The notes below the pieces were generated by a model. It was not told where the DNA came from. It saw only the letters and a program-made list of their open reading frames with translations, and searched no databases. A stretch of DNA of 8,848 bases from positions 1-8,848 of the forward strand of contig DCIP01000144.1 in NCBI GenBank assembly GCA_002317115.1, in the 5' to 3' direction. A program made the position numbers and the translations under genes. This DNA is from Candidatus Scybalocola fimicaballi. GTDB taxonomy: Bacteria; Bacteroidota; Bacteroidia; Bacteroidales; Paludibacteraceae. This document shows positions 1-7,312 of the stretch, one piece after another; the first letter of the stretch is position 1, and each line of letters starts with the position of its first letter.

Positions 1-1269
1 AGACAAAGCCAACATGATCAAAATCTGAACCTGAGCTGTAAATGCCTTAGTTGAAGCAACTCCGATCTCTGGACCTACGTGAGTGTAGCAACCAGCACCT
101 GTCATTCTGGCGATGCTACTACCTACTACGTTACAGATACCGAATAGAAGAGCTCCGTTATCTTTAGCCAACTCAAGGGCTGCCAATGTATCAGCAGTCT
201 CACCCGACTGAGAGATTGCGATTACGACGTCAGTTGAATTGACAACTGGCTTACGGTATCTAAACTCAGATGAGTACTCAACCTCTACTGGGATCTTAGC
301 GAACTCCTCGATTGCATACTTACCGATCAAAGCTGCGTGCCAGCTTGTACCACATGCAGTGATGATGATACGGCTTGCGTTCAAGAAACGCTCCTTATTA
401 TCAATGAAACCACAAAGCGCGATATTGTCCATATCAACATTGATACGTCCGCTTGTAGCCTCCATTACTGTACGTGTCTGCTCGAAGATCTCCTTTAGCA
501 TATAGTGCTCGTAGTCTCCCTTCTCAAGTTCTGACAAGTTCAACTCAAGCTCCTGGATCTTTGGAGTCTTCTCTACGTTAGCGATAGTCAACACCTTGAT
601 AGACTTACCCTTAGTAAGGATAGCGATCTCCTCGTCTGCCAAGTAAACAACCTTGTTTGTATACTCAATGATTGGTGTTGCGTCAGAAGCCAAGAAATAC
701 TCGTCGTTACCGATACCAACAACAAGTGGGCTACTCTTTCTTGCAGCGATGATTGTCTCAGGGTGTCCCTTCTCAATAACTGCGATAGCGTAAGCACCAA
801 CAACCTGGCTCAATGCCAACTGCACTGCTGTGCAAAGGTCACAGTTGTTCTCCTTCTTAACAAACTCGATAAGCTGAACAAGGACCTCTGTATCTGTTGT
901 ACTTCTGAATGTATATCCCTTAGAAATCAAAGTCTCCTTGATGACGGCGTAGTTCTCGATGATACCGTTGTGGATCAACGCAAGATTCTCGCTCTGTGAG
1001 TAGTGAGGGTGAGCATTGCAGTCGTTTGGCTCTCCGTGAGTTGCCCAACGAGTGTGCGCAATACCGATATTTCCACTCAAATCCTTATCTCTTGCGAATG
1101 CCTCCAAATCAGATACTTTTCCTTTTGATTTGTAAACGTTCAATCCACCTTTATCGTCTATCATAGCGACACCAGCGCTATCATATCCTCTATATTCAAG
1201 ACGGTGCAAACCCTTAATCAAAATTGGGTATGCTTCTTTAGTTCCTATGTAACCTACAATTCCGCACAT
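1..1269 (-). CDS. glmS: glutamine--fructose-6-phosphate aminotransferase (isomerizing), C-terminus cut by window edge
   Basis: GlmS uses glutamine and fructose-6-phosphate to make glucosamine-6-phosphate, the first step towards UDP-GlcNAc for peptidoglycan and LPS; it acts in the cytoplasm. The 423 codons visible run open to the window edge; the family is about 610 residues, so roughly one third is missing. The start is fixed by MCGIVGYIG, where Cys2, exposed after Met removal, is the glutaminase nucleophile. Other glutaminase-domain marks are RLEYRGYDSAG (23-33), HTRWATHGEPN (72-82) and HNGIIENY (100-107). The first SIS (sugar isomerase) domain shows ACGTSWHA (305-312) and ISQSGETADT (352-361), which contact the sugar phosphate. 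GPEIGVASTKAFT (399-411) is also typical. The gene is the last of a minus-strand run, 123 bp after the acyltransferase-like gene, and has its own promoter. No glmS ribozyme is expected in this group and the leader is too short for one. Identification is secure. Confidence 0.97.
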   Translation of the reverse strand, partial: MCGIVGYIGTKEAYPILIKGLHRLEYRGYDSAGVAMIDDKGGLNVYKSKGKVSDLEAFARDKDLSGNIGIAHTRWATHGEPNDCNAHPHYSQSENLALIHNGIIENYAVIKETLISKGYTFRSTTDTEVLVQLIEFVKKENNCDLCTAVQLALSQVVGAYAIAVIEKGHPETIIAARKSSPLVVGIGNDEYFLASDATPIIEYTNKVVYLADEEIAILTKGKSIKVLTIANVEKTPKIQELELNLSELEKGDYEHYMLKEIFEQTRTVMEATSGRINVDMDNIALCGFIDNKERFLNASRIIITACGTSWHAALIGKYAIEEFAKIPVEVEYSSEFRYRKPVVNSTDVVIAISQSGETADTLAALELAKDNGALLFGICNVVGSSIARMTGAGCYTHVGPEIGVASTKAFTAQVQILIMLALS

Positions 1270-1295
1270 AAATTTCCAAAATTTGTAATTTAACG

Positions 1296-1326
1296 CAAAT
1301 TTATACTTTAAATATTAAAATGCAAG
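1296..1326 (-). promoter_or_regulatory. Bacteroidetes-type promoter of glmS
   Basis: Read on the minus strand, a -33-like CTTG (1323-1326) is followed after 19 bases by TAAATTTG (1296-1303), a full match to the TAnnTTTG -7 box known from Bacteroides. The box lies 26 bp upstream of the glmS ATG, giving a leader of about 20 bases. This supports transcription of glmS independent of the upstream genes. Box identity and spacing are seen directly; activity is inferred. Confidence 0.7.
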
Positions 1327-1375
1327 AGTTAAAGATTATTCAAAACTTCTGTTTTCTTAAATTATGTTAACTCTT
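1324..1375. repeat. 9-bp perfect inverted repeat upstream of glmS
   Basis: AAGAGTTAA (1324-1332) and TTAACTCTT (1367-1375) are exact reverse complements separated by 34 bases. The arm next to glmS overlaps the -33 element. It could be a paired operator or, in RNA reading through from the upstream gene, a long-loop hairpin. There is no T tract behind it, so a terminator is unlikely. The region is AT-rich, so chance is not excluded. Confidence 0.4.
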
Positions 1376-1392
1376 CTAATCATCCTTATTTT

Positions 1393-2193
1393 TTAACACT
1401 CTACACCTCTTGAGAACGACTCCTGCATCAGCATCGTCTTGATTTTTGAGTTAGGAAGGATTTTTCTCAATGGATAAAGCAAAGATACAATTATATTCAA
1501 CGGGAATTTATATCGCATCTTCATCTTGCAATACGCCTTCCTGAAATTAAACTGCTCAATTAGAAATTCCTGAATGTTGGAGTGGTGAGTGACACTTTTC
1601 CAACCAGCATTCACATAGGAGAGTTTACGTTCCCCCAAATAATGCTGGTTCATGGCAAAGAACAAACCATACGACGGATATGTGCTGTCCAAAAAAGCGG
1701 CGTCGACTTTCACTGTCTCATACTCACACATATTCTCAAATATATGTGTAATCGCCCAACCTACGGGAGCGTTATCCTCTATTCTGAACATTATCCAAGC
1801 GTCATAGTCGTCGCTCGCGTCTACCTTGCGGAATCTTGCCTCCAATGTCTCTTTCGTCTCAGGAATACTCTTCACTTTATATTTGGAGTAAGCTGCATAA
1901 TAGATGTCGGCTCCATACTTAAGCATCTCATCCAACGTCGCCTTACGGATCTCATACGTTTTCTGAGCTTTTCTCACCTTCGTCCTTACCTTCTTCGACA
2001 GCTCTTCCATGTCACCAAACTGATCTTTGATGACGGCGTAAAAGCTGGTTTCGGTTGGAACATCAAAATCGGAAATCTCACGTATGGCGAAACCTCCCTG
2101 TTTGAAAAGAGCATCACAATCCTTATCAGTCAATTTCTGAATATTATGTGGAGCATGTTCTGACACCCATACTCCTTTGTAAAGCATACTCAT
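1393..2193 (-). CDS. GNAT/FemAB-like acyltransferase family protein, substrate unknown
   Basis: A 266-residue cytoplasmic-type protein without a signal peptide. A basic helix, LSKKVRTKVRKAQK (65-78), resembles the arginine/lysine-rich segment in FemAB-like and GNAT-fold aminoacyl/acyltransferases. It is followed by strands such as DAWIMFRIEDNAPVGWAITH (131-150), which look like the central sheet of that fold. VNAGWKSVTHHSNIQEFL (194-211) and FNFRKAYCKMKMRYK (215-229) resemble a C-terminal signature I remember from Bacteroides acyltransferase-like proteins. A hydrophobic/basic stretch (230-247) could touch the membrane. The start could be Met1 or Met3 (2187); neither has a clear ribosome binding site. 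The gene lies 42 bp after the aminotransferase-like gene on the same strand, so co-transcription is likely, and 123 bp before glmS. Fold assignment is moderate; substrate and pathway are unknown. A FemAB-like role in loading amino acids on cell-wall precursors is only a possibility. Confidence 0.6.
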   Translation of the reverse strand: MSMLYKGVWVSEHAPHNIQKLTDKDCDALFKQGGFAIREISDFDVPTETSFYAVIKDQFGDMEELSKKVRTKVRKAQKTYEIRKATLDEMLKYGADIYYAAYSKYKVKSIPETKETLEARFRKVDASDDYDAWIMFRIEDNAPVGWAITHIFENMCEYETVKVDAAFLDSTYPSYGLFFAMNQHYLGERKLSYVNAGWKSVTHHSNIQEFLIEQFNFRKAYCKMKMRYKFPLNIIVSLLYPLRKILPNSKIKTMLMQESFSRGVEC

Positions 2194-2235
2194 TTCAAGT
2201 ATAAGTAATTTATAATAATGCTATTAAAGTATTTT

Positions 2236-3453
2236 CTATAGTCTCGACATAGCCTCCTCAACATCTGATTTCTCAGAGAATCCAGAAAATCTCACATAGC
2301 CTTCTCCTCCTGGACAGAATCCAACACCAGGCGTGCAGACTATAGATTTTTCATAAAGCATCTGCTCAAAGAATCTCCATGAGTTAACCCCTTCTGGAGT
2401 TTTCACCCACAGATATGGAGAGTTGTCACCTCCAGCCACCGTCAAACCGATTGATTGAAGTTTTTCTTTGATCATCTTGGCATTTGCCATATAATAATCG
2501 GCAATCTGATGCATCTGTTTCTGCCCTTCTGGCGTATAAATAGCCTCGGCAGCGCACAATCCCAAATATGGGATTCCCGAGAATTTAGAGGTCTGGCGAC
2601 GTCGGCACAACTGGTTGAGCGACATGGCTTTGCCCATCTCTGTATATGCCACCACCTCACTCGGAATGATAGTGAATCCAAAGTTGGTGCCTGTATATCC
2701 CGTCGTCTTTGAGAAGCTTCTCAATTCGACAGCGACTTTCTGAGCTCCCTTGATCTCATAAATCGAACGTGGCACTTTCTTTTGTCTCACATAATGAGCG
2801 TGCGACGCGTCATATATAATAAGAGTATGGGTGTCGTTGGCATACTTAACCCATTTCTTCAACTCATCAGTAGTGAGAGTTGTGCCTGTAGGATTATTGG
2901 GCAAACTCAAATACACTACATCCAAACGTTCTTTCGGGATAGCAGGAACAAAATTATTTTCCGCATTGCATGGCAGATAGACGAGATTGCTCCATCGTCC
3001 GTCTTCCATCTTCAATCCAGCTCTTCCGCTCATCACTGTGTTGTAGATGAACGCTGGATACGAAGGATCAAACACTCCAATTATATTGTCTCTGCTCAAC
3101 AAATCCAACACATCCGCAGCCGCATTGCGTGGATCATCATTGATGAAGATATCGTCAGTAGAAAGTTTTATTCCGTTGCTTTCGTAGTCGGTCTTGAGGA
3201 TTCGAGTCTCCAAAGCCTTCAGACGCTCGGGTATATCCGTCGACTTGGTAGCATGAGACGAAGCCATCATCTCAAGATTCTGGCGGAACGAATCAACATA
3301 TTCTCCCTGAAGGATATGGTTGGAGTCTCCAGCGTCAAGATGTATAACCTTTGATCCAGGACGTGTTATCTTGAATATGTTTACCTTTCTATGAATCTCC
3401 GTGAAAAGATAATTTTCAGGTAGTTTCAAATAATCTTCGTTCAATAATGCCAT
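2236..3453 (-). CDS. divergent paralogue of LL-diaminopimelate aminotransferase (PLP fold type I, class I/II)
   Basis: The 405 residues from Met3453 match the DapL family along their whole length: MALLNEDYLKLPENYLF at the start, YLPCNAENNFVP, PNNPTGTTLT (NNPTG at 186-190), SIYEIKGA, RSFSKTTGYTG with the PLP lysine at 249, KFSG, PYLWVKTP, TPGVGF, and Arg388 in EGYVRF for the substrate carboxylate. DapL is usually about 410 residues, so the length is normal. Positions that define DapL differ. GIGD becomes DAGD (40-43), GYGPEQGY becomes STDIPERL (71-78), and the Lys of DGAK becomes Arg109. The PLP-ring Tyr (DAAY) becomes His218, the phosphate-binding Arg becomes Asn257, and the Asn of KFNG becomes Ser292. 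The scaffold and Lys are therefore kept, while cofactor and substrate contacts are changed. Classical DapL activity is doubtful; a new substrate, a non-transaminase PLP reaction or a binding role is possible. A longer frame reaches 3516, but that extension lies in a terminator and is not found in DapL. It probably pairs with the acyltransferase-like gene downstream. Confidence 0.85.
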   Translation of the reverse strand: MALLNEDYLKLPENYLFTEIHRKVNIFKITRPGSKVIHLDAGDSNHILQGEYVDSFRQNLEMMASSHATKSTDIPERLKALETRILKTDYESNGIKLSTDDIFINDDPRNAAADVLDLLSRDNIIGVFDPSYPAFIYNTVMSGRAGLKMEDGRWSNLVYLPCNAENNFVPAIPKERLDVVYLSLPNNPTGTTLTTDELKKWVKYANDTHTLIIYDASHAHYVRQKKVPRSIYEIKGAQKVAVELRSFSKTTGYTGTNFGFTIIPSEVVAYTEMGKAMSLNQLCRRRQTSKFSGIPYLGLCAAEAIYTPEGQKQMHQIADYYMANAKMIKEKLQSIGLTVAGGDNSPYLWVKTPEGVNSWRFFEQMLYEKSIVCTPGVGFCPGGEGYVRFSGFSEKSDVEEAMSRL

Positions 3454-3484
3454 CAGTTCGGAAGTTATAATAAAATCTTTTTCT

Positions 3485-3514
3485 AAAAAAGGAGACGTGA
3501 ACAAACGCGTCTCC
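3485..3514 (-). terminator. intrinsic terminator after recJ
   Basis: On the minus strand, GGAGACG (3508-3514) pairs perfectly with CGTCTCC (3491-3497) around a 10-base loop, and is followed at once by six T (3485-3490). This is the classical hairpin plus T-tract form and begins 12 bases behind the recJ stop codon. It overlaps the first codons of the longest open frame of the next gene, which argues that translation of that gene starts at 3453 and that it has its own promoter or depends on read-through. I see no convincing promoter in the 31 bases between the T tract and that start. Confidence 0.7.
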
Positions 3515-3526
3515 ATTATCCCAATA

Positions 3527-5263
3527 TTACTTTTGTGAAAGTGGACGTATATCCTTGATCATCAACTGAGTGTTTAAGCCTCCGTTGAAGTTGTTTTCCT
3601 CAATAGTGTAACAGATGTCCACAGGGTTGAACGCCTTGATATAATCGTTGTATTCCGACAATCCGAATGCGATTCCATTCATGATGCACTCGCTCTGGGA
3701 ATCCACCAACTCAAGCTTCAAGTGTTCTTTCTCTTTTCCAACGACGCGGCTGGTACCATAGTCAAGCACCTTGCGTGTGGCAAAGACAGGTTTCATGTTC
3801 TCCGGACCGAATGGACTGAACTGTTTAAGCAGACGCACAAACTTAGGAGTGATCTCTTTGAAATCGATGAAAGCGTCGATCTCCTGCTGTGGCATCTGTT
3901 GCTCTGTCGTGATATTTTCAGTCACATACTGTTCCATTCGTCTGCGGAACTCCGGCACATTCTCCGGCTTCATACGCAATCCTACAGCATACATGTGTCC
4001 GCCGAAGTTTTCAAGCAAATCACTGCATGTTTCAATTGCCTTGTATAAGTCGAATCCCGACACCGATCGTCCGGATCCGGTTGCAAGATTATTCTCCTGC
4101 GAATATGTCAACACGATAGTAGGCTTATAGTGCAACTCAGTAAGACGTGATGCCACGATACCGATCACACCCTGATTCCAATTCGGATTATAAATCACGA
4201 TGGAATTGCTGCTATCAAGTTCCTCTTTCTTATCCTCAAGTTGGGCAATAGCCTCATCAGTGACGCTCTTGTCCAAATCTTTTCTCTGCTGATTATATTT
4301 GTCAATACAGTCGCTCTTCTCACGCGCGAATGTCAACTCCTTTGATATAAGAAGTTCCACAGCCTCCGACGCTGTCTTGATTCGTCCAGATGCGTTAAGG
4401 CGTGGGCCAATCTTGAACACGATATCTGAGATTGTGATTTCCTTACCTGTAAGTCCACAAACGTCGATGATACACTTCAAACCAAGGCTCGGATTGGAGT
4501 TCAACTGCTTCAAGCCGTAATAAGCCAAGATTCTGTTCTCTCCTATGATAGGCACAATATCCGACGCGATACTCACCGCAGTCAAGTCGAACAAATCAGT
4601 AAGGGTATCCTGGGAAATACCATTGTTCATTGCGAACGCCTGCATCAGTTTGAACCCGACACCGCAGGCAGACAAGTTGGAATCCGGATATGTGGAGTCG
4701 GAGCGTTTAGGATCAAGCACCGCCACAGCCTCAGGAAGATTGTCGTCTGGAGTATGGTGGTCGCAGATGATAAAGTCGATTCCTTTCTCCTTAGCATACT
4801 TCACCTTGTCGACAGCCTTGATTCCACAGTCGAGAGCCACAATAAGTTTGACATTAGTCTCGGCTGCGTAGTCGATACCCAAATATGAGATACCACTACC
4901 CTCAACATATCGGTCTGGGATATAGAAATCCACATACGAATAGTTGAACTTCAAGTATTTGTATACAAGTGCGACGGCAGTGATTCCGTCGACATCATAA
5001 TCCCCGTAGACAAGGATACGCTCCTTCTTGCCCATCGCCTGATTCAATCGGTCGACGGCCTTATCCATGTCGTTCATTAGGAAAGGATCATGAAGATCCT
5101 CGATACGCGGACGGAAGAATTTCTTGGCAGCCTCCACTGTCGTAATTCCACGACGTACAAGAAGTTGACAAAGGATTGAACTGATTCCGAGTTCCTCAGA
5201 CATCAGATCCCTCTGCTTAGTTTGCTCTTCAGTAAGAGACGTATATACCCAGTTTGCTGCCAT
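3527..5263 (-). CDS. recJ: single-stranded-DNA-specific 5'-3' exonuclease RecJ
   Basis: RecJ degrades single-stranded DNA 5' to 3' in recombinational, mismatch and base-excision repair, using metal ions bound by the DHH phosphoesterase core. From Met5263 (578 residues, usual for the family) the motifs come in order: VYGDYDVDG with YGDYDVDG at 86-93, LDCG with DCG at 145-147, CDHHTPD with DHH at 168-170, SDIVP at 234-238, GPRLNASGR at 286-294. The DHHA1 part follows with GSGRSVSGFD (396-405) and GGHMYAVGL (421-429), where the usual GGHxxAAG has Val for the second Ala. A C-terminal OB-like region ends the protein. The frame is open to Met5323, but MAANWVYTSL at 5263 is the more typical RecJ beginning, and AAAAGA lies nearby upstream. 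It is the first gene of the minus-strand run, divergent from the ClC gene, and has its own terminator. All catalytic motifs look intact. Confidence 0.95.
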   Translation of the reverse strand: MAANWVYTSLTEEQTKQRDLMSEELGISSILCQLLVRRGITTVEAAKKFFRPRIEDLHDPFLMNDMDKAVDRLNQAMGKKERILVYGDYDVDGITAVALVYKYLKFNYSYVDFYIPDRYVEGSGISYLGIDYAAETNVKLIVALDCGIKAVDKVKYAKEKGIDFIICDHHTPDDNLPEAVAVLDPKRSDSTYPDSNLSACGVGFKLMQAFAMNNGISQDTLTDLFDLTAVSIASDIVPIIGENRILAYYGLKQLNSNPSLGLKCIIDVCGLTGKEITISDIVFKIGPRLNASGRIKTASEAVELLISKELTFAREKSDCIDKYNQQRKDLDKSVTDEAIAQLEDKKEELDSSNSIVIYNPNWNQGVIGIVASRLTELHYKPTIVLTYSQENNLATGSGRSVSGFDLYKAIETCSDLLENFGGHMYAVGLRMKPENVPEFRRRMEQYVTENITTEQQMPQQEIDAFIDFKEITPKFVRLLKQFSPFGPENMKPVFATRKVLDYGTSRVVGKEKEHLKLELVDSQSECIMNGIAFGLSEYNDYIKAFNPVDICYTIEENNFNGGLNTQLMIKDIRPLSQK

Positions 5264-5503
5264 ATCACTATCTTTTAATCCACCTGAACGATACGAATGA
5301 AATAGACATTCTACCGCAATCAAGCATTATCTTTGGTAAAGTTATAAAAAAGATATTAAAATCCACTACGTCAACGCAAAAAATATACGCACATATAAAA
5401 ATAAGGAAGAAACGAAGTCCACTAATAAAAAATATGTTGTAAATTTGTTAATTCAATCTGTAAGATTTAATAGGAGAAAGAAAGACTTTAACGACTACAA
5501 GAA
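5264..5503. other. divergent intergenic region between recJ and the ClC gene
   Basis: These 240 bases are AT-rich and hold the start regions of two divergent genes. For the ClC gene a -7-like box is visible (see separate entry). For recJ I see only weak near-matches, such as TAACTTTA on the minus strand, without a good -33 box. An AGGAG at 5472-5476 lies 27 bases before the ClC start, too far to act as its ribosome binding site; the in-frame TAA just upstream of the ATG rules out an earlier start there. No RNA gene or conserved reading frame is apparent. Confidence 0.5.
5440..5447 (+). promoter_or_regulatory. putative -7 box for the ClC-tcdA pair
   Basis: TAAATTTG matches the Bacteroides TAnnTTTG -7 consensus fully and would start transcription about 50 bases before the ClC ATG. 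The expected TTTG-like -33 box is not found 19-21 bases upstream, so support is partial. The 16-base sequence overlapping its 5' side recurs at 8716-8731. Confidence 0.4.
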
Positions 5504-7282
5504 ATGCAGAATTTACAATATAGATTCAATAGATTTTTGGTTTGGCGCGAACATGCCATTTCAGCAAAGTATTTCACAATGATTTTGAGTGCTTTTGTTG
5601 GATTTTTTTGTGCCTTGGCTGCCCATGTATTGAAAAGCATTGTCGAATATCTTCACGAGTTGGTGAAGAGCACAGTGGAGGCGAGCGCCGTCAACTATCT
5701 ATATTTCATTATGCCAATCGTCGGCATTTTGCTTGCGAGCACCTTCGTTCGCTACATCGTGAAGGACGATATCAGCCACGGAGTGACAAAAATCCTTTAC
5801 GCTATCTCACAAAGAAAAGCCGTTATCAAGGCTCACAATATGTGGTCGTCTCTTGTTGCCAGTTCGTTGACCATCGGTTTCGGAGGATCTGTAGGAGCCG
5901 AGGCTCCTATCGTGCTTACGGGTTCAGCCATCGGATCCAACCTCGGCAAAGCGTTCAAGATGGACAGAAAGACGCTGATGCTTCTCGTCGGTTGTGGAGC
6001 GTCGGCTGCGGTGGCAGGTATCTTTAAGGCTCCTATCACAGGTGTCATCTTCACTTTGGAGGTGTTGCTTCTCGACCTTACTATGGCGACTATCATTCCG
6101 CTGTTGATCTCATCTATCACAGCCAGCTTGGTGACATACTTCCTTTCTGGCTCTGAATTTATGTTCGGTTTCACAATCAACGATCCGTTCACTCCTACCC
6201 GTACTCCATTCTACATCGTGCTTGGAATGTTGTGTGGATTCATATCCCTATATTTCACACGTGGAATGACAAAGTTGGAGGCAAGTTTTGGTTCACTACA
6301 GTCGCCAACCAAGAAGATGGTGATCGGCGGTATCATGCTTAGTGTGTTGATTTTCCTTCTTCCTCCTCTTTACGGTGAAGGTTATTCCACTATCACTGCC
6401 CTTCTCGACAACGACGCTGTGAAGGTGACAGAGAACAGTGCTTTCTACCAGTTTAGAGACCATTTCTGGATGCTATTCCTATTCCTTGGCTTGCTTGTCA
6501 TGCTTAAAATTTTCGCGTCGGCTGCGACTAACTGTGCAGGAGGAACCGGAGGAATCTTTGCCCCAAGCTTGTTTGTGGGCTGTATCACAGGTTATCTTAT
6601 GGCGATGTTAGTAAACTATACTCAGTGGTTCCGTTTGCCTGAAAAGAACTTTGCTCTTGCGGGTATGGCAGGTGTGATGGCAGGTGTCATGCACGCACCT
6701 CTTACCGGAACATTCCTTATCGCTGAGTTGACGGGAGGTTACGGACTCTTCGTCAGCCTTATGATCACTTCCACTGTGGCATACATGACCATCATCGCAT
6801 TCGAGCCCCACAGTTTGTACGCGCAGCGTCTTGCTCTAAAGGGAGAGCTTCTTACTCACCACAAGGACAAGACAGTCCTTACCCTTCTTAGAATGGACGA
6901 CGTGATCGAGCAGGATTTGCAGAAGCTTCGTCCAGACATGTATTTGGAGGATTTGGTAAAGGTGATTTCACGCACAAAGCGTAATATCTATCCCGTCTTA
7001 AATAAGAAAGAGCAACTGGTCGGAATCATCACTCTTGATGAGATCCGCAACATCATGTTCCGTCCTGAACTTTACACTAAATTCCAGGTGAGCGACCTCA
7101 TGACAGCTCCTCCAGAGATTCTTTCCCTACACGATTCTATGGAGTCTGTAATGAAGAAATTCGAGAACACACAGGCGTGGGATCTACCAGTAGTACAGGA
7201 TGACAAATACGTCGGATTCGTGTCAAAGGCTAAGATCTTCAACGAATACCGCAACATTCTTGTTCAACTTTCAGAAGAATAA
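5504..7282 (+). CDS. ClC-family anion channel/transporter with C-terminal CBS domain pair
   Basis: A 592-residue inner-membrane protein of the ClC family, which moves chloride or related anions as channels or anion/proton exchangers. After a short cytoplasmic N-terminus, many hydrophobic helices run from about 22 to 432. Family motifs are SHGVTKILYA (91-100, selectivity loop region), GGSVGAEAPIVLTG (127-140, with Glu133 as the gating glutamate), GGIFAPSLF (349-357) and Tyr439 in PHSLYAQRL, aligning with the anion-binding tyrosine. In FTLEV (183-187) the position equal to the internal proton glutamate of E. coli ClC is Val187, as in channel-type ClCs. The cytoplasmic tail holds two CBS units, about 463-520 and 528-585, which in other proteins bind adenine nucleotides or similar ligands to control gating. 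The ATG is the only reasonable start, as an in-frame TAA lies close upstream. tcdA follows after 30 bp. Whether this is a channel or exchanger, and for which anion, is not settled. Confidence 0.93.
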   Translation: MQNLQYRFNRFLVWREHAISAKYFTMILSAFVGFFCALAAHVLKSIVEYLHELVKSTVEASAVNYLYFIMPIVGILLASTFVRYIVKDDISHGVTKILYAISQRKAVIKAHNMWSSLVASSLTIGFGGSVGAEAPIVLTGSAIGSNLGKAFKMDRKTLMLLVGCGASAAVAGIFKAPITGVIFTLEVLLLDLTMATIIPLLISSITASLVTYFLSGSEFMFGFTINDPFTPTRTPFYIVLGMLCGFISLYFTRGMTKLEASFGSLQSPTKKMVIGGIMLSVLIFLLPPLYGEGYSTITALLDNDAVKVTENSAFYQFRDHFWMLFLFLGLLVMLKIFASAATNCAGGTGGIFAPSLFVGCITGYLMAMLVNYTQWFRLPEKNFALAGMAGVMAGVMHAPLTGTFLIAELTGGYGLFVSLMITSTVAYMTIIAFEPHSLYAQRLALKGELLTHHKDKTVLTLLRMDDVIEQDLQKLRPDMYLEDLVKVISRTKRNIYPVLNKKEQLVGIITLDEIRNIMFRPELYTKFQVSDLMTAPPEILSLHDSMESVMKKFENTQAWDLPVVQDDKYVGFVSKAKIFNEYRNILVQLSEE

Positions 7283-7312
7283 TCTTAACGTAGTCCATAC
7301 CACAGAATAATC

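Noticed and set aside
239..999. Frames inside the glmS region on both strands (239-505, 588-803, 763-999).
   Set aside because: GlmS similarity is continuous on the minus strand through all of them.
1270..1392. A glmS-type ribozyme or riboswitch upstream of glmS.
   Set aside because: The predicted leader is only about 20 bases and the region has no ribozyme-like core; that element is known from Gram-positive bacteria.
1582..3354. Long open frames on the plus strand opposite the acyltransferase-like and aminotransferase-like genes (1582-2163, 2782-3354).
   Set aside because: They lie antisense to frames with clear family similarity, and their translations are low-complexity, rich in Ile, Ser and Arg, with no recognisable motif.
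3454..3516. A 21-residue N-terminal extension of the aminotransferase-like protein as a targeting peptide.
   Set aside because: It lacks a signal-peptide pattern, overlaps a terminator, and family similarity starts at the internal methionine.
5882..5909. GGAGCC/GGCTCC hairpin in the ClC gene.
   Set aside because: It falls in codons of the conserved GSVGAEAP motif and is explained by coding constraint.
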